A DNA stretch of 64,000 bases from Campanula takesimana (lineage: Eukaryota; Streptophyta; Magnoliopsida; Asterales; Campanulaceae). Location: positions 45,719 through 109,718 of the forward strand of contig JAOWBW010002218.1 in the NCBI GenBank assembly GCA_026119855.1. The letters are read 5' to 3'. This document shows positions 43,096 to 55,446 of this stretch, piece after piece. Every line of letters starts with the position of its first letter. Position 1 is the stretch's first letter. Made by a program: the position numbers and the translations under genes. Below the pieces are notes generated by a model. The model searched no databases. It was not told the origin of the DNA and saw only the letters and a list, made by a program, of their open reading frames with translations.

Positions 43096-44990
43096 CCCTA
43101 TAAATTTGAACAAGTAATTTATGATCATTATGTTTGGCAATGAAAAGAGTAGTATCGATTTTACCGCGAGTGAAGCCTTTCTCAATAAGAAACTTGGATA
43201 GTGTATCATACCATGCTCTTGGTGCTTGCTTTAGCCCATACAAAGCTTTCTGAAGTTTATAGACATGATTTGGAAATTGTGAATCTTCAAACCCAGGCGG
43301 TTGAGCAACGTAGACTTGTTCTTAGAGTTCACCATTTAGAAATGCGCTCTTGACATCCATTTGATATAACTTGAAGTTCTTATGAGCAGCGTAAGCTAGA
43401 AAGATCCTTATAGCTTCAAGTCTTGCAACGGGCGCAAAAGTTTCATCGTAGTCGATTCCTTCCTCTTGCATGTATCCTTGTGCAACCAACCTTGATTTGT
43501 TTCTCGTATGGTTCCATTCTCGTCCATCTTGTTTCTAAACACCCACTTTGTACCACTCACTCCTTGATCATTTGGTCTTGGAACAAGAGTCCAGACTTTA
43601 CATCGTTCAAACTGATTGAGTTCTTTTTGCATTGCAACAACCCAATTAGGATCTTGGAGCGCTTCATCAGCCTTCTTAGGTTCAATTTGAGAGATAAATG
43701 TAGTGAAAGCATCAAATTTTGTAGCTCTCCTTGTACGAACCCCAACATGTAGATCACCAATGATATTAGTAATTGGGTGATCTCTAACTTCACGAATTTC
43801 AGGAGGTAAGTTAGGTTGAGTTGTAGTAACTTGAAGGTCTTCAATTGGTACATCTTCACCAGCATCAAAATCATTAAAGTTAGGAGGTTGAACTGGTTCA
43901 GAACTGAAAGAGTAAGTGACACCAGGCGCAGAATTAGAATGATGCGCATTAGACGAATCTCCAGGCGCATTATACGGTGCAAATGAAGCTTCACTTGGTG
44001 CGATATTTACAAAGCTTTGCGCAACTGATGTAGATGGATTTCCTTGAGTTGATGCTTTCTGATCTTGTGTATGCGCAGTAGAAATGTGTACACCTGTCTC
44101 AATGGACTCAACAGAATCATCAGCAACATCAAATGTGGCTCAAGGAGAGAATGTTCATCAAATGTAACATGTACAGATTAAACTATCACTAATGTAGATC
44201 TATTGAAAACATGAAAAGCTTTAGAATGTTTAGCATACCCAACAAAAATACCTTCATCAGCTTTGGCATCGAATTTACCTCTATGTTCGTTTCCGTTGTA
44301 GAGGATATAACATTTGCAACCAAAGATTTTGAAGAAATCAATGTTGGGAGTTCTTCCACGCCATAGTTTATAAGGGGTCTTATTGTGGCGTTTGTTGATG
44401 AGGGAACGATTTTTAGTAAAGCATGTTGTGTTGATAGTTTCTTCCCAAAAGTACTTAGGCAGTTTTGCTTCAGCTATCATTGTCTTCCCTACTTCTATCA
44501 ACGTTCTGTTCTTCCTTTCTACAACACCATTTTGCTGTGGAACACCAGCAGTTGAGAAGTTGTGTTCTATCCCATGATCGTTGCAATATCGAGCAACACC
44601 GTTGTTTTTTAATTATGTTCTATTGTCAGATCGAACACTAACGATGTCATCTTCTTTTTGGGTTTGGAGCAGTCAGAATTGAGTGGTGAGAATGTCATAA
44701 CAATTGTCTTTAGAGATCATCATTTCCACCCACGCATATCTTGAGTAATCGTCAACCACAACTAGAGTATATTTGTTTCCTCTAATGCTTGCAGTGTTGA
44801 CTGGTCCAAAGAGATCAATGTGCAGCAGTTGCAAACATCTTGAAGTTAAGGGATTTGTCTTGCTGGAGAAAGACTGCTTTAATTGTTTGCCAAGTTAACA
44901 TGCAGCGCACTTGTTGTCATGATGATCAGCAACCTTGGGAAGTCCTTTGACAAGATTATCCCTGCTGATTTTTGATAGATATTTGAAGTT
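43095..44990 (-). pseudogene. Copia-3 integrase and RT remnant (SIRE-like)
   Basis: Minus-strand pieces in several frames: pre-integrase (LSHLNFKYLSKI), integrase core text (HIDLFGP, VDDYSRYAW, PQQNGVVERKNRTL), the open frame 44501-44178 with TPYKLWRGRTPN and the C-terminal integrase GCKCYIL motif, a Pro/Ser linker, and the start of RT (TKWVFRNKMDENG, then YDETFAPVARLEAIR and YGLKQAPRAWYD). The sequence ends near 43095, before the YVDD box; the rest of RT, RNase H and the 3' LTR are gone. Stops and frameshifts occur throughout. Confidence 0.85.
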
Positions 44991-45002
44991 CAAGTGACTC
45001 AA

Positions 45003-47200
45003 TCACTTGTGCCATAGCCAACAATTTTCGCTCACACTTTTAGCTACAAAACAAATATTAGTACTAGAGTCCATACTATGGAAATCAATAATATAAATAT
45101 TTGTCTTACGATATCCCGTAAGTAGTATAGCTCCGGTTTTTCCATTCTTGATAAGACATTGCATTGAAGTGAAATGGCATTCTAATCCTTTGTCACAAAA
45201 TTGAGATATGGATAATAAGTTGTGCTTGAGTCCTTCCATGAGAGAGACTGTTTCAATGCACACTTTGTCTTTCTTGAGCTTTCCATATGCAACAACTTGA
45301 CCTTTGTTATTATCACCAAATGTTACTGAGGGACCTCTTTCTTCATGAACATCTTCAAGTAAGGATTCATCTCCAGTCATGTGTCGTGAGCACCCACTGT
45401 CGAGAATCCATTCATACTTTCTAGCTTTAGAAGATCCAGCCATGAAGCAAAGAACCTGAAATATAGACATTTAAGCAGGTTCCATTTATTCCTTTTTGGG
45501 TCCTAGAGTTAGAAACTTTTGACGACCCACTCTTGCTTGACCTTAGGATTTTTAAGTCCTTTGGCATTGGGAGTGAATCTAAAAAGGCATTCAACGGCCC
45601 TGTGTCCAGAACAATCACAAATAGAACAATGATGAAAGCCACCAATCACGTGAGTTTTCACAAACTCCTTACTTTTCTTAGGGATAGCATTCTTCTTTGG
45701 GTCAGATGAATTTGCCTTAACAAAATTTTTCTTTGGAAATTTTGGTGCGCTTTTTCTAGGAGCGCGCATAGGGATAGGAGGCGCATGGCGTTGATGCGCA
45801 TGGCTCTTAGGTGCATAATGTTCACTCATAGAAGGAGCGCGCTTTGTTTCAAGAATTATTTGGCTGGAGGAAGATTCATCTGTAGCTAATTCCTTCTCTT
45901 TAGCTTTCCCAAATTGTTTCGTTGGGTAGACATAATGGAATGTTTGTCTCTTGACTGGTTCCTGTATTTTACCCATTGATATAGAATCTTTCTCCTTGGG
46001 AATTTCACAAGTTTGCTGAGGTGTAAATTCACTTTCTCTTTCAGCGCAGACCTCACACTTAAAGTTGTCACTAGTTGATGAGAATCCCAAGCCACTTTTA
46101 TCACCACTGTCTTTTTGGGACTCAAAGATACTATCCATGAGAATTGGACCACTCGTTTGTAATCTTTTTAAGATCAGTAATTTGAGCAACCAGTTCATCA
46201 TTTTGAACTTTAAGTATAGAGTTCTGTTCTGTTAGATAGGTGTTTTTAACAGTAAGAGGAGTCATGCTCTTTATCTGCTCCTTAAGGAGGGTGAGTTCAG
46301 ATTTTAGAAGAGATTTCTCGGTCTTAAGCTGGGAAATTTCATCACATGATAGTGCTAAACCTTCCTTCATATCACTAAATCGACTTATTACCTTTTCAGC
46401 TTCTTTAAACAGTTTTTCTTTCTTTTTAATGTCCTCATCATGATTTATTATTGGAATTGGTTCAACTTGTGGTCTGATATAGTTGCCTTTTCTGAGTTTG
46501 CTTCTTGCGCTCAGATCACATCTAGCAAATAACAATCCACCATCGCTTTGAGCTGGAGTAAGACATCCTTGTTCAATAAGCTCGTTGATGGTTGGTCCTT
46601 TCTTCTTTTTCATCTCTTGAAAACCTGCAGATTTCTTGATAGGTTTATTCAAGACATTCATATCAGGAACATCTTTGGAGTAGTCATCATCTGAATCATA
46701 AGCATCTACTTCATCATCCTTTGCCACCAAGCACACGAGTCCATCATCAGAATCTTCATCACTTTCTTCTGAGTCTGTTTCAATCCATGTATTGCACTCA
46801 GTAGATGGAGATTCTTCTTCAGCAACCATTCCTTTATGACGATTGAACTTGTGAGTGTGGTTGCTATTTTTCTACATGTACTTGAACTTGGGAATTAGGC
46901 AGCTCGATGCAAAGTATCCTGGTTTCCTGCAATTAAAACAAACAAGATCTTCTTTTCTTTTGGAATCACTGCTCCTGGTAAATTTTGGAGGAGCTCTGCT
47001 TGTAGATCCTTGTGCTTTGTTGAAAGAGCTGGGTTTTGAGAATTTTCTAAACTTCTAGAATTTCTTCACAAATAAAGCGAAGTCTTCGTCATCCATGTCC
47101 AATAGCTCAGAAGTAGAAATCCTGGGATCTGCGCTTTTCTCAACTTGCACTGGCGCTTCCTCTCTATGCGCCACCATAGCAATGGATTTTGATTTTCCTT
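45003..47200 (-). pseudogene. Copia-3 gag C-terminus and protease (SIRE-like)
   Basis: From high to low coordinates: a knuckle in which the His is Tyr (CFNCRKPGYFASSC, about 46940-46890) followed by a TAG; an acidic plus coiled-coil ORF (46829-46131, with ETDSEESDEDSDD and long Leu/Lys/Glu heptads); after a frameshift a basic segment (46201-45509) with a normal knuckle CSICDCSGHRAVEC; then a protease frame (45470-45003) with WILDSGCSRHMTGD. The acidic coiled coil between gag and protease and the DSGCSRHMTG protease are typical of the SIRE lineage. Not functional. Confidence 0.83.
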
Positions 47201-47267
47201 CAGTTTCACTTATACGCTGAAGTTTGAGTTCATAAACTTTGAGATTTGCGTAAAGATTTTTGAGGGT

Positions 47268-47882
47268 CTAAACAGCTAAAGTTCCAGCGTTTTCAAGAGC
47301 ACTGGATTTATGCAGATATCTTGATCCAAAAGCAGCGAGAAAATTAACATTCAATTCTTTATTGGAGAACTTCTTTCCAAGTGAAATACAGAGATTAATG
47401 ATTTCACAAAATCGTTCATATGTCTGTCTTAAAGATTCTCCAGGGAGTTCAGAGAAATTGTTGAATCTCTTTTGAACTTCGTATCGCTTGTTCTCCTTGC
47501 AAACAGTGTCTCCTTCGATGTTCTCTTCAATAGCATCCAATAATTCATTAGCAGTGGCACAATGCATGACTTGTTGTTTCATAGCCGTGCTTAGAGCGCT
47601 CAGGAGAATATTTCTTGCTTTCCCATCATTTGCAACTCTTCTCATCTCTTCTTTAGTCCATTCTTCCTTAGGTTTCTTGATGGAAGGTTGTGCAGCATTG
47701 GTGCGTGGATTAGGATTCGCTTTCATTGGGATGTAAGGTCCATAAACCACGGTGTCATGAAGCCTTTCATCTATTGAGGTGAAATGAGTTAAGATGCTGA
47801 ATTTCCACACGTCGAAATGATCTTCATCAAAGACTGGAACATGTGTATAGTTAGCAGTTGCCGAAGGTTTTGTGTTTGCCAT
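47268..47882 (-). pseudogene. Copia-3 gag, N-terminal part
   Basis: An open frame of 204 codons starting MANTKPSATANYTHVPVFDE, with the DUF4219/UBN2 gag features (FDVWKFSILTHF, KARNILLSAL, YERFCEIINL). It ends at a TAG at 47268 while related gag proteins continue, and the next part is found further left in other frames. It lies 75 bp after the 5' LTR. Confidence 0.85.
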
Positions 47883-47943
47883 ATCGAATCGGCACCCAAG
47901 TTGTTAAGCTTGAAAAACAGAAAAACGTTTTATGTAGGTGTTT

Positions 47944-47955
47944 GCTCTGATACCA
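47944..47955 (-). other. Copia-3 primer-binding site
   Basis: Minus-strand TGGTATCAGAGC two bases after the LTR end; initiator tRNA-Met type. Confidence 0.9.
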
Positions 47956-47957
47956 CT

Positions 47958-49366
47958 TGTTGGTCCCAAAGGGGCAACAAGGGTATGAAAAATGCTAGAG
48001 GAGGGGGGGTGAATAGTGTTTTAAAATTCTTTTAAAACCCTTTTACAAATTAATGGCAAATGCGCACAACTCTTAATTTGGCTACGTATAACGCGCAGCA
48101 AGAGTGTGAAATGCACAGCGGAAAATTAAAGCAATCACTTATGCGCAGGTATATGCGCAGAAGTATAAATACGCACGCACTAAGTTTTAGTTTAAAGGGT
48201 GGCGCAAAATGGAACTAAGGCAGAAAGCACACAAACACAATGCAAACAGTGTAAGACAATCTACAAAGATCAAACAAAGCAATATATCAGAAAAGCTTAA
48301 ATGTAGAAAGTAAAGCACAATAAATAGACAAGCTATTTGGAGAGGTTCGGTCGGGAAAAGATCTACGTTCTCTACCAAGATGGTTAGTCTTGGATTTCTA
48401 AAGGAGATCTTATTATGAGAGAGTGTTACAAGTTACAACAATTTAGAACAAACTAACTCAAGGATATAATCTATGAAAGAACAAAATCCTAGACAATAAC
48501 CGGTGTATCTCTAGAAGTATGATCGATGAGATCGGAACTTCAAGAGGTGTGTGTGTGTGTCAGAAATCTGGGCTCTTTAAATCTATGAGATGGAGAGCAC
48601 AAGATTCTGGTGTTACAAAGGCTTTAGGATCTGGGCTTGGTTAAGTAAGAAGGTATGAAGGTTGTTCTTGAGAATTCTGGAAATGAGCAAGCAATCTTCA
48701 AATCTTCAAAGTTTCTTTCAGAGAGCAAAACACAGGCAGCTTGGAAAATGAGGAAGAGCTAGCTATTTATAGAGGAGCTTCAAAAACTAGCCGTTGGAGC
48801 TCTGAGCAAGGACAATGTGCTGGCATAATGTGATTGGTGCGCAGGTGTCCTTTATAGCCGTTGGAGACAGAGCAAGTGGATGAGCTTCAAACTTCTTCTA
48901 GAAGGATGACAGCTGTCTTCATTTTGAATTTAAAATATGAAGCGCGTCTCTATCTACGTGTATGCTGAGTGTGCACGTTTTGTCATTTGTCCACATCAGC
49001 ATGTTGACTCATTCCAAAAAGCATAGCTTGTCATGACGCTTTCCAAGCTTCCTAAAGGTGAGGTCAGGAAATAAGAGAAATGACAAAGGCAGAACTGCGC
49101 ATGCATGAGATCCATGCGCATTGGGTGCGCAGATGGGGCGCTGCACATAGGAATCATGCGCATCCCATTCAGTCAATTTCACTTGAGACCTCAAATATAA
49201 AGCTTCAGCCCTAAATACTAATCCTAGTCTATAAGGAGGACTTAGCTAAAAATTTGAAGTTATAAAACTTCTTACATAGGGTCCTAAAGTCCTTAAAATA
49301 AACTTAGGTGATGGTATCAATCAATTCTAACATAAATAGGAGGGTTAAGAATAAGCATACCCAACA
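47958..49366 (-). repeat. Copia-3 5' LTR
   Basis: A 1409-bp LTR, minus-strand start TGTTGGGTATGCTTATT at 49366 and end GGGACCAACA at 47958. It is unusually rich in TGCGCA/ATGCGCAT motifs (for example near 48060-48180 and 49096-49160) and has a (GT)n tract near 48550-48560. No 3' LTR exists in the window. It abuts a Copia-1-like remnant at 49367. Confidence 0.9.
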
Positions 49367-50286
49367 CTAATACTATAGGTTGATGACATATTAATCATTG
49401 GAAACGACATACCCGCCTTGCAATTTGTAAAGATTTGGCTAAGTAAATGTTTCTCAATGAAAGATATGGTAGAAGCCACTTATATCCTTGGCATTAAGAT
49501 CTATCGTGATAGATCTAAGAGGATGATTGGTTTAAGTCAAAGTACATACATTGACAAAGTTCTAAAAAGATTGTCCATGGAAATATCTAAGAGAGGACAG
49601 TTGCCTGTGTGTCATGGTATTACTCTTAGCAAGACTCAATGTCCTCTGATGGAGGATGAGCGAATGAGAATGAGTGGAATCCCTTTTGCCTCGGCAATGG
49701 ATCCATCATGTATGCCATGATTTGAACCAGACTAGATGTTTCGTAAGCTTTGAGCATGACGAGTCGATACCAATCGGATCCTGATGAGAGTCATTGAACT
49801 GCATCCAAAACGATTCTTAAGTACTTGAGAAGGACTAAAATGCATTTTTGGTGTATGGTGGTGAGGAAGGTGATCTTGTTGTAAAGGGTTACACAGATGC
49901 AAGCTTCCAAACCGACAAAGATGACTTTAGATCGCAACCTGGTTTTGTGTTTATGCTAAATGGTGGTGCTGTAAGCTGGAAGAGTTCTAAGAAAAGTACA
50001 GTAGATGATTCTACAATAGAAGCAGAGTATATAGCTGCATCGGATGCTGCTAAAGAGGCTGTTTGAATCAAGAAATTCATTACTGAATTAGAAGTAGTTC
50101 CTAGCATTGCTAATCCAATAGACCTTTATTGTGATAATAATGGTGATATTGCTCAAGCAAAGGAACCATGTGCACATCAAAGATCCAAACACATACTTAG
50201 ACGCTTTCACCTCATTCAGAAAATCACCCAAGAAAGAAAGGAGGTAGAGATATGCAGAGTACCAACGGATGATAACATAGCCGACC
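49367..50286 (+). pseudogene. Copia pol remnant (RT end and RNase H)
   Basis: Plus-strand relative of the Copia-1 polyprotein, covering the part from the YVDD box to near the end of RNase H. The YVDD Tyr codon is a TAG here (sequence reads stop-VDD). Further stops lie near 49720, 49738 and 50064. Recognisable text: ILGIKIYRDRSKR, GYTDASFQTDKDD, EAEYIAASDAAKEAV, HILRRFH. It is bounded by the Copia-3 LTR on the left and the Gypsy-3 LTR on the right, so both ends are truncated by other elements. Confidence 0.93.
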
Positions 50287-53165
50287 TGTAACGACCCGAA
50301 AACCCGCCCCTATTTTCTTAGAAATAAATATTTAATTATTTATTATGGCTTATTTATTTATTTAAATTATTTATTTATTTAAATAATTATGTGTGCATTT
50401 TGTGTGTCATAATAATTTATGCCTAGCATTTTATGTGGGCCATTTGTGCTAGTGTAGAAGTGTTGAGTCTTAATTGTTAGTGGAGAGTTTATTGGTTAAG
50501 GGTAGTAGTAGGGGAGGGGCCTAAGTGTAATGTTTCAAATAATTCTCCCTACACCCTCCCTCACCTCCCTCACTCTTTCACCCTCACCTCATTTCTCATC
50601 TCTCTCTCCCAGCAACTCTCTCTCTCTTTCCATGGAATTTGGGTAAGTTTTTCTTCTATTCCTTCTCTCTTCATTTTCTTCCTCTTCCTCTCATTATTTC
50701 TCATTTCTTAAAACATGAAACTTGTTTAGATCGTCGATAGGATCGTAGGAAGCCAAGAAATTTCGAGTTCCGTCACCTTTGAGAAAATCTGGGTAAGTTA
50801 CTTTTCCCCCATTTTTATGCTAAAATGTCCATCTTTAGTTTATGTAATGCTTTAGTTCATATATATGCCATTTTGGTTGAGTTTGGAATTTATTTGTATT
50901 TTTGTTCATCTTTTGTGATTTTGAAATGTTGGGATTTAAATCTTGATTTGAAGTCATGGATGAATTTGGATTTGATGTTGGTAATTGGTGTTTTGGAGTT
51001 TAGAATTGTATTTAGAGGTCAAGGATGTATTTAGGTTGTGTCTTGGGTGAGTTTTGTGTTGATGGGTTTGTTTGGGAGAGTTTTACTCTCAAATTTTGAG
51101 TGTAAATGAACCCAAGAAACAAATTGGGAATTCCGGGTTTGGTGTGTTTGAAACTCTTAGTAAGTTAGTTTTTAGAAGTGATTATAGAGCCAAAGTAAGA
51201 GTTTTAATTGTGTTTTGAAGTAGGAATGGAGGTTAGGTTGGTATGGGATGAGTTTATGCAATTTTACCATTTCTGGAAGGCCAAAAAGCTGATTCGGAGG
51301 TCGGGGCGCGCGCACCCCTTTAGGGGAGGCGTGCGCACCCTCTAGTGCACTCAAAAGCCTCCAAAATGATCAAAGGAGGCGCGCGCACCCTTTTAGGCGT
51401 GTAAACTATCGTTTCGAAGCTCTCTTCGAGTACTACAAGATGGTATAGGTTGTTCAGTTAAGTTATAAGTTTTATACTTCGGGATTTTATTGGGTGTTTG
51501 AGGTTAAGAGGAGTTGTATCGATCCATTGTGAACAAGTTTTGTAAATCCAATTGAGTGACTTTATTGAGTTGTTATGATCATCTTTGTGATATAAGTGAG
51601 GATTTCATACTTTGAGACCCTTTAATTGAAAGTTATTTTACTGATCGGATTGATTTTAGAATAAGACTTGGTCTAGGTTTTAGGTGATACCCTATAGTAC
51701 CTAGAGGGTTGTTTTGAGAACCAAAGTGTAGGGTTTAGTCCGGTCGTGATCATGTTCTAATAAGTGTAACCTTTTGGATCCGTTTGGGGTGTTTAGAATT
51801 GGTTCGTTATGAATGGAGGTAAAGCATGAATTGGCAATTGGGTACTACGGTTTGACTAACCTTATGGTGTATTCATTCCGATTTCCTACTTTGGAATTCC
51901 AGGTGTGATGAGATGGTTGAGTTCATAGTCCTAGTACATCTTTATGAGTAAACGTTTAGGATAATTTTGGGTTATAGTTGTTGTACTATTTGTGAGCGAC
52001 CGTTTGGGTTGTGTTCCTTATGAATAACTTGTGGGTATCATCTTTGGAATGTATCTGGTATGGTTCCTCTTTATGGAATTATCGTATTCTAATAATCATT
52101 GTTGTTGAGCTCCTTATGTGCAATTCCGTTTATCATTGTTGTGCTCTTTATGAGAAATTCTGTTTATCGTTGTTGTGCTCTTCATGAGAAACTCTTGTCA
52201 TCGTTGTTGTTAAACTCTTCATGAGTAACCGTTGCATCTTTATGGTGATTATTTGGTATGGTTCCCTACTTTGGAACCCTAAATTGTTTAATTAAGTTAG
52301 TATTTATTACTTAGCATTTATTTGGAAGCCCAGCTGGCATATTTGTTGCATCGGGCGATGGGAAAGATTATAATGGCAAAGCCAAGTCCATTATAATGTT
52401 GACCATTGTTTTGCCCTTACTATACCCTTTTCCAGATTGGCCTTGGAAGAGATAAGTTAGCTTCCTTTGTGAATGTATCTAGCTACCGAGCATGACTTTG
52501 TGGCATGGCTCTTGTCCTTTGTGACACTCTTATTGTTATTGGTTCCGGTACCGGGGGTATTCTCTTCAGCTTTTATGCTACTATGAAGATGGTTTAATGG
52601 GTTGATTGATTGATTGGTCGGTTCTGACCGGGGTTCTCTTCAGTTGTTTTACTGCTACTGTTGATTGGTAGATCGGTTGAAGCTGCGCAGCGATTGTTCT
52701 ATCAGTGGTGAAACCTTGGCTCAGTATCCTTTGTTACGTGTTTATTTTAGTAACTTACTGAGATTTTTATCTCACCCTATTTCTTGTTTCAAATTGTTTT
52801 TCCTTAACAACCCCCCCCCCCAGGAAAGCAAGTGGTAGCGTTGTGAGGTCCGTTGTAGCAGGAATCTTCTGAGCAGGTTGATCGCATTTGGGATAGTTGC
52901 CCTTCGGAGCCTTTGCGCATATTATTGTGGGTTCGTAGTCGTTCAGTGTTTTGAAAATACGGTTGCACTTTGGGGATTTTTGTTAATAGTTGTTATTGCT
53001 TCCGCGTTTGTTTCTAGTCTCCGAGTTATAATCTCGTTGAGGTGTTGTTTGATGGTATAGATTTCATAGTTGAATTCACGCGCCCGTGTTGGGTATTTTG
53101 TATTTTGGAGATGTATATTATGTAAATTTTATATTTATGGATTTTTGAGATTTCCGGGCGTGACA
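50287..53165 (+). repeat. Gypsy-3 5' LTR
   Basis: A 2879-bp LTR starting TGTAACGACCCGAAAACCC and ending CCGGGCGTGACA. Its first few hundred bases align with the Gypsy-2 LTR (TTATTTATTTAAATTATT, TTGAGTCTTAATTGTTAGT). It contains CT-rich leader text near 50595-50630, donor-like GGTAAGTTA at 50792-50800, the GC-rich module from 51305, CTTACTGAG with stem at 52754-52777, and a C11 tract with AG at 52822-52823. No 3' copy was found in the window. Confidence 0.9.
51305..51406. repeat. GC-rich module, Gypsy-3 LTR (three clear copies)
   Basis: GGCGCGCGCACCC at 51305, GGCGTGCGCACCC at 51328 and GGCGCGCGCACCC at 51378, with a degenerate GGCGTGTAAAC near 51396. Start offsets are 23 and 50, then about 18. 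Confidence 0.82.
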
Positions 53166-55005
53166 GTGTATCAGAGCGATGGTTTTAGATCTTGAAGGGG
53201 AATAAAAACTCTGATATTGAATAGGTTTCAATACTTGGGTGTTATGATTTTGAGTGGTTTAGAAACTAAGTTTTCTTGAAAGTATGAAGTTAAGTTAGAA
53301 GTTGGTTGAGTTATGAGTCGTGATATTGACGTCGAGTGTTTCTCTCTTGTGGTTTATCAAGTATAGGATTGGTGTCAATAGTGTTGGTTCCATTGGGGAT
53401 TAGTCGGCTTAGGAATCGAGAGTGCGAGTTTTGATGGCTTGGACGTACCTATCTCGTAAAGTGGAAATGTCTTGTGCTATTTTTGTATGTTTTTTCTTAT
53501 TAAGTGATTTATGTTGAGGTGTATTCTCGAGTACGAAATTTCGTGATTTATACTGATTGAGGTAAGGTGAATTGGTTATGTCACCTATACAGGATATTGA
53601 CGAATTAAGTAGTATGGCCCAGCTTTCAAGGTGTCTCGAATTTCTTGGGTGCCATCGACAGGTGGGGAATAATTCTATATTAGTGTGTTTGACTTGTTTA
53701 GGAGCATACTAAGTATATATAATGTTCAGGTTCTATGTTGAAAATCAGAAAATCTTTATTAGAAGGTTGTGCATGGAATTTAGCTTATTCTGTTGGCAAT
53801 ATTAATTTTGAAGTCTTGGGTATAATTTATATTGGGGGCAATATGTCGCTTGATCGATAGGGAACTTGGGTTATATGATGAGTTAATATAAGCTACAATA
53901 CTGATAGGTGGATCGGTGGACATATAGTATCGATTGGGTTAAAAGAGTTAAAGATTCAATTTGAGAATTTCTTGATAGGAGATGTTTCTTTACTTTTAGT
54001 ACATCTACGTGAGTGCATCGGAATTGTTTAGTATGAGGGAATACTTAATTTATTATGGGTCATAATAAGAAGTTGAGTTATGATACTTGTGGGATCATTT
54101 TAATACATGACTGGAATTGAGTTAAAGCAATACGAGTTATGAGTATATTGTGGAAGTTATAATCATTAATGATAGTAAGCGCGTTCAGTTTAAAGGACTA
54201 CACATATTTTGAGAAAGTAAGAAATTCTCGAACAATATTAAAGGCGTTTTTGGGTTTTGGTGAACAGTTGTCACATGGTTCTGAATCTTTTCTTGGTGGC
54301 GCCCTCGTTTGGATTAAGAATTTGTAAAGGAAGTTGAGTATAGATACTTGGGCATATTAAAGGGGTGCTATGATTTTGTATTGGGACGGAGCAGTTTATT
54401 GAATATTTCGGGTTATTAGCGATCCTTTGTAATATCTTTTAGAGTTGTAAGTTGTAATATATTACTATTTATTGAAACAAAGATTGTGAAAATTTCGGAT
54501 CGTTACAGTTGCTACTTTAATGGTAATCCTTAGAGATATAGTCACGCGGTGAACATTTGGAGGATGAGAAATTTCTTTAGCTTTTCATGGTTTAAGAAGT
54601 TGAGTAAGCTCGAGATGGCTTAATGTTTTGAATTTCTAGATATTTCCTTAGAAAACTAAGTATGAGGTAATGCAAGTAGTTTGAGAAATTCAAAGATTTT
54701 TTACTGTATTATGTTTTATATCATGAGGAAGTGAGTGTGGTAGGGGAATCTCATTTGATCGGATAGTTGATGACGGTAAATTTTTGAGTATATCATTGAG
54801 TCATTGGGTGACAATAATCGTTAGCCTATTCCTTCTCTTATTTGTTCGGGTAGTAGTATGATTACTTGGTATGATGTCTAGATCGTCAATGCGTACGGGT
54901 GAACCGAAAAAGTAAAGCTTATGGATGTTGATGATTTAAGGGTCGATGGTGAGCGTGATGCTAATTAAGATCAAACCAGCTGTGTCTCAGAATTGGTGAA
55001 CAAGT
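53166..55005 (+). other. Gypsy-3 interior, non-coding
   Basis: Begins with a damaged primer site (GTGTATCAGAGC) followed by GATGGTTTTAG, as in other chromovirus leaders. For 1.8 kb there is no ORF or recognisable gag/pol text, only AT-rich sequence. An LTR-end-like TTCGGATCGTTACA lies at 54494-54507. Either a heavily decayed interior or a non-autonomous element. Confidence 0.6.
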
Positions 55006-55446
55006 GATAGTTTTGAGAATGTGAAATTCGGGACCCCTTTCGAAATATTGTTCGACCAACTGAAACAAACGGGCAAGATGCAACCTTTAGGGGAACATTC
55101 ACTACTCTCCGAATTACCAGCCCTTCAACCATTTGAACCTACCAAAAGTTGCTCTTACCACCAAGACGAAGGCCACGACACCAACGACTGTGTCGCTCTA
55201 CAACGGAGAATCCGAGGCTTGATGGACGCGAGCATGCTCACCAGCGTGAGAGGATTTTGGTTCTATAGGGAAGGCGAAAACTTAGAACTCCTCGGTTGCT
55301 GCGAAACCGAGCCTTATGTGAAGAACGACTCGGAGGTACCCTCGCACCTGACTGCAGAAACGATTCAAGACATCTCAAGAGAAATAGAGGATTTGAAGCA
55401 ACGCGTCGACGCAAGGATCAAAACTCAGGGCGCGCCACGAGACTAG
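55006..55446 (+). pseudogene. Tat-type Gypsy gag fragment
   Basis: An open frame of about 140 codons beginning near KFGTPFEILFDQLKQTG, followed by a knuckle-like CSYHQDEGHDTNDC with ALQRRIRGLMD. This matches the CAYH..GHDTEDC plus KIQDLID pattern of Tat/Ogre-type gag C-termini. A Glu/Lys-rich helix ends it (ETIQDISREIEDLKQRVDAR). Protease and pol are absent; the sequence passes directly into 3' non-coding text. Confidence 0.75.

Noticed and set aside
43095..47950. A 3' LTR for Copia-3
   Set aside because: No second TGTTGGTCCC...ACCCAACA copy was found left of the pol remnant; the 3' end is lost.
50287..53165. Gypsy-3 LTR as a solo LTR
   Set aside because: Flanking pentamers (CGACC and GTGTA) do not match and a recognisable primer site follows, so it is a 5' LTR of a decayed element.
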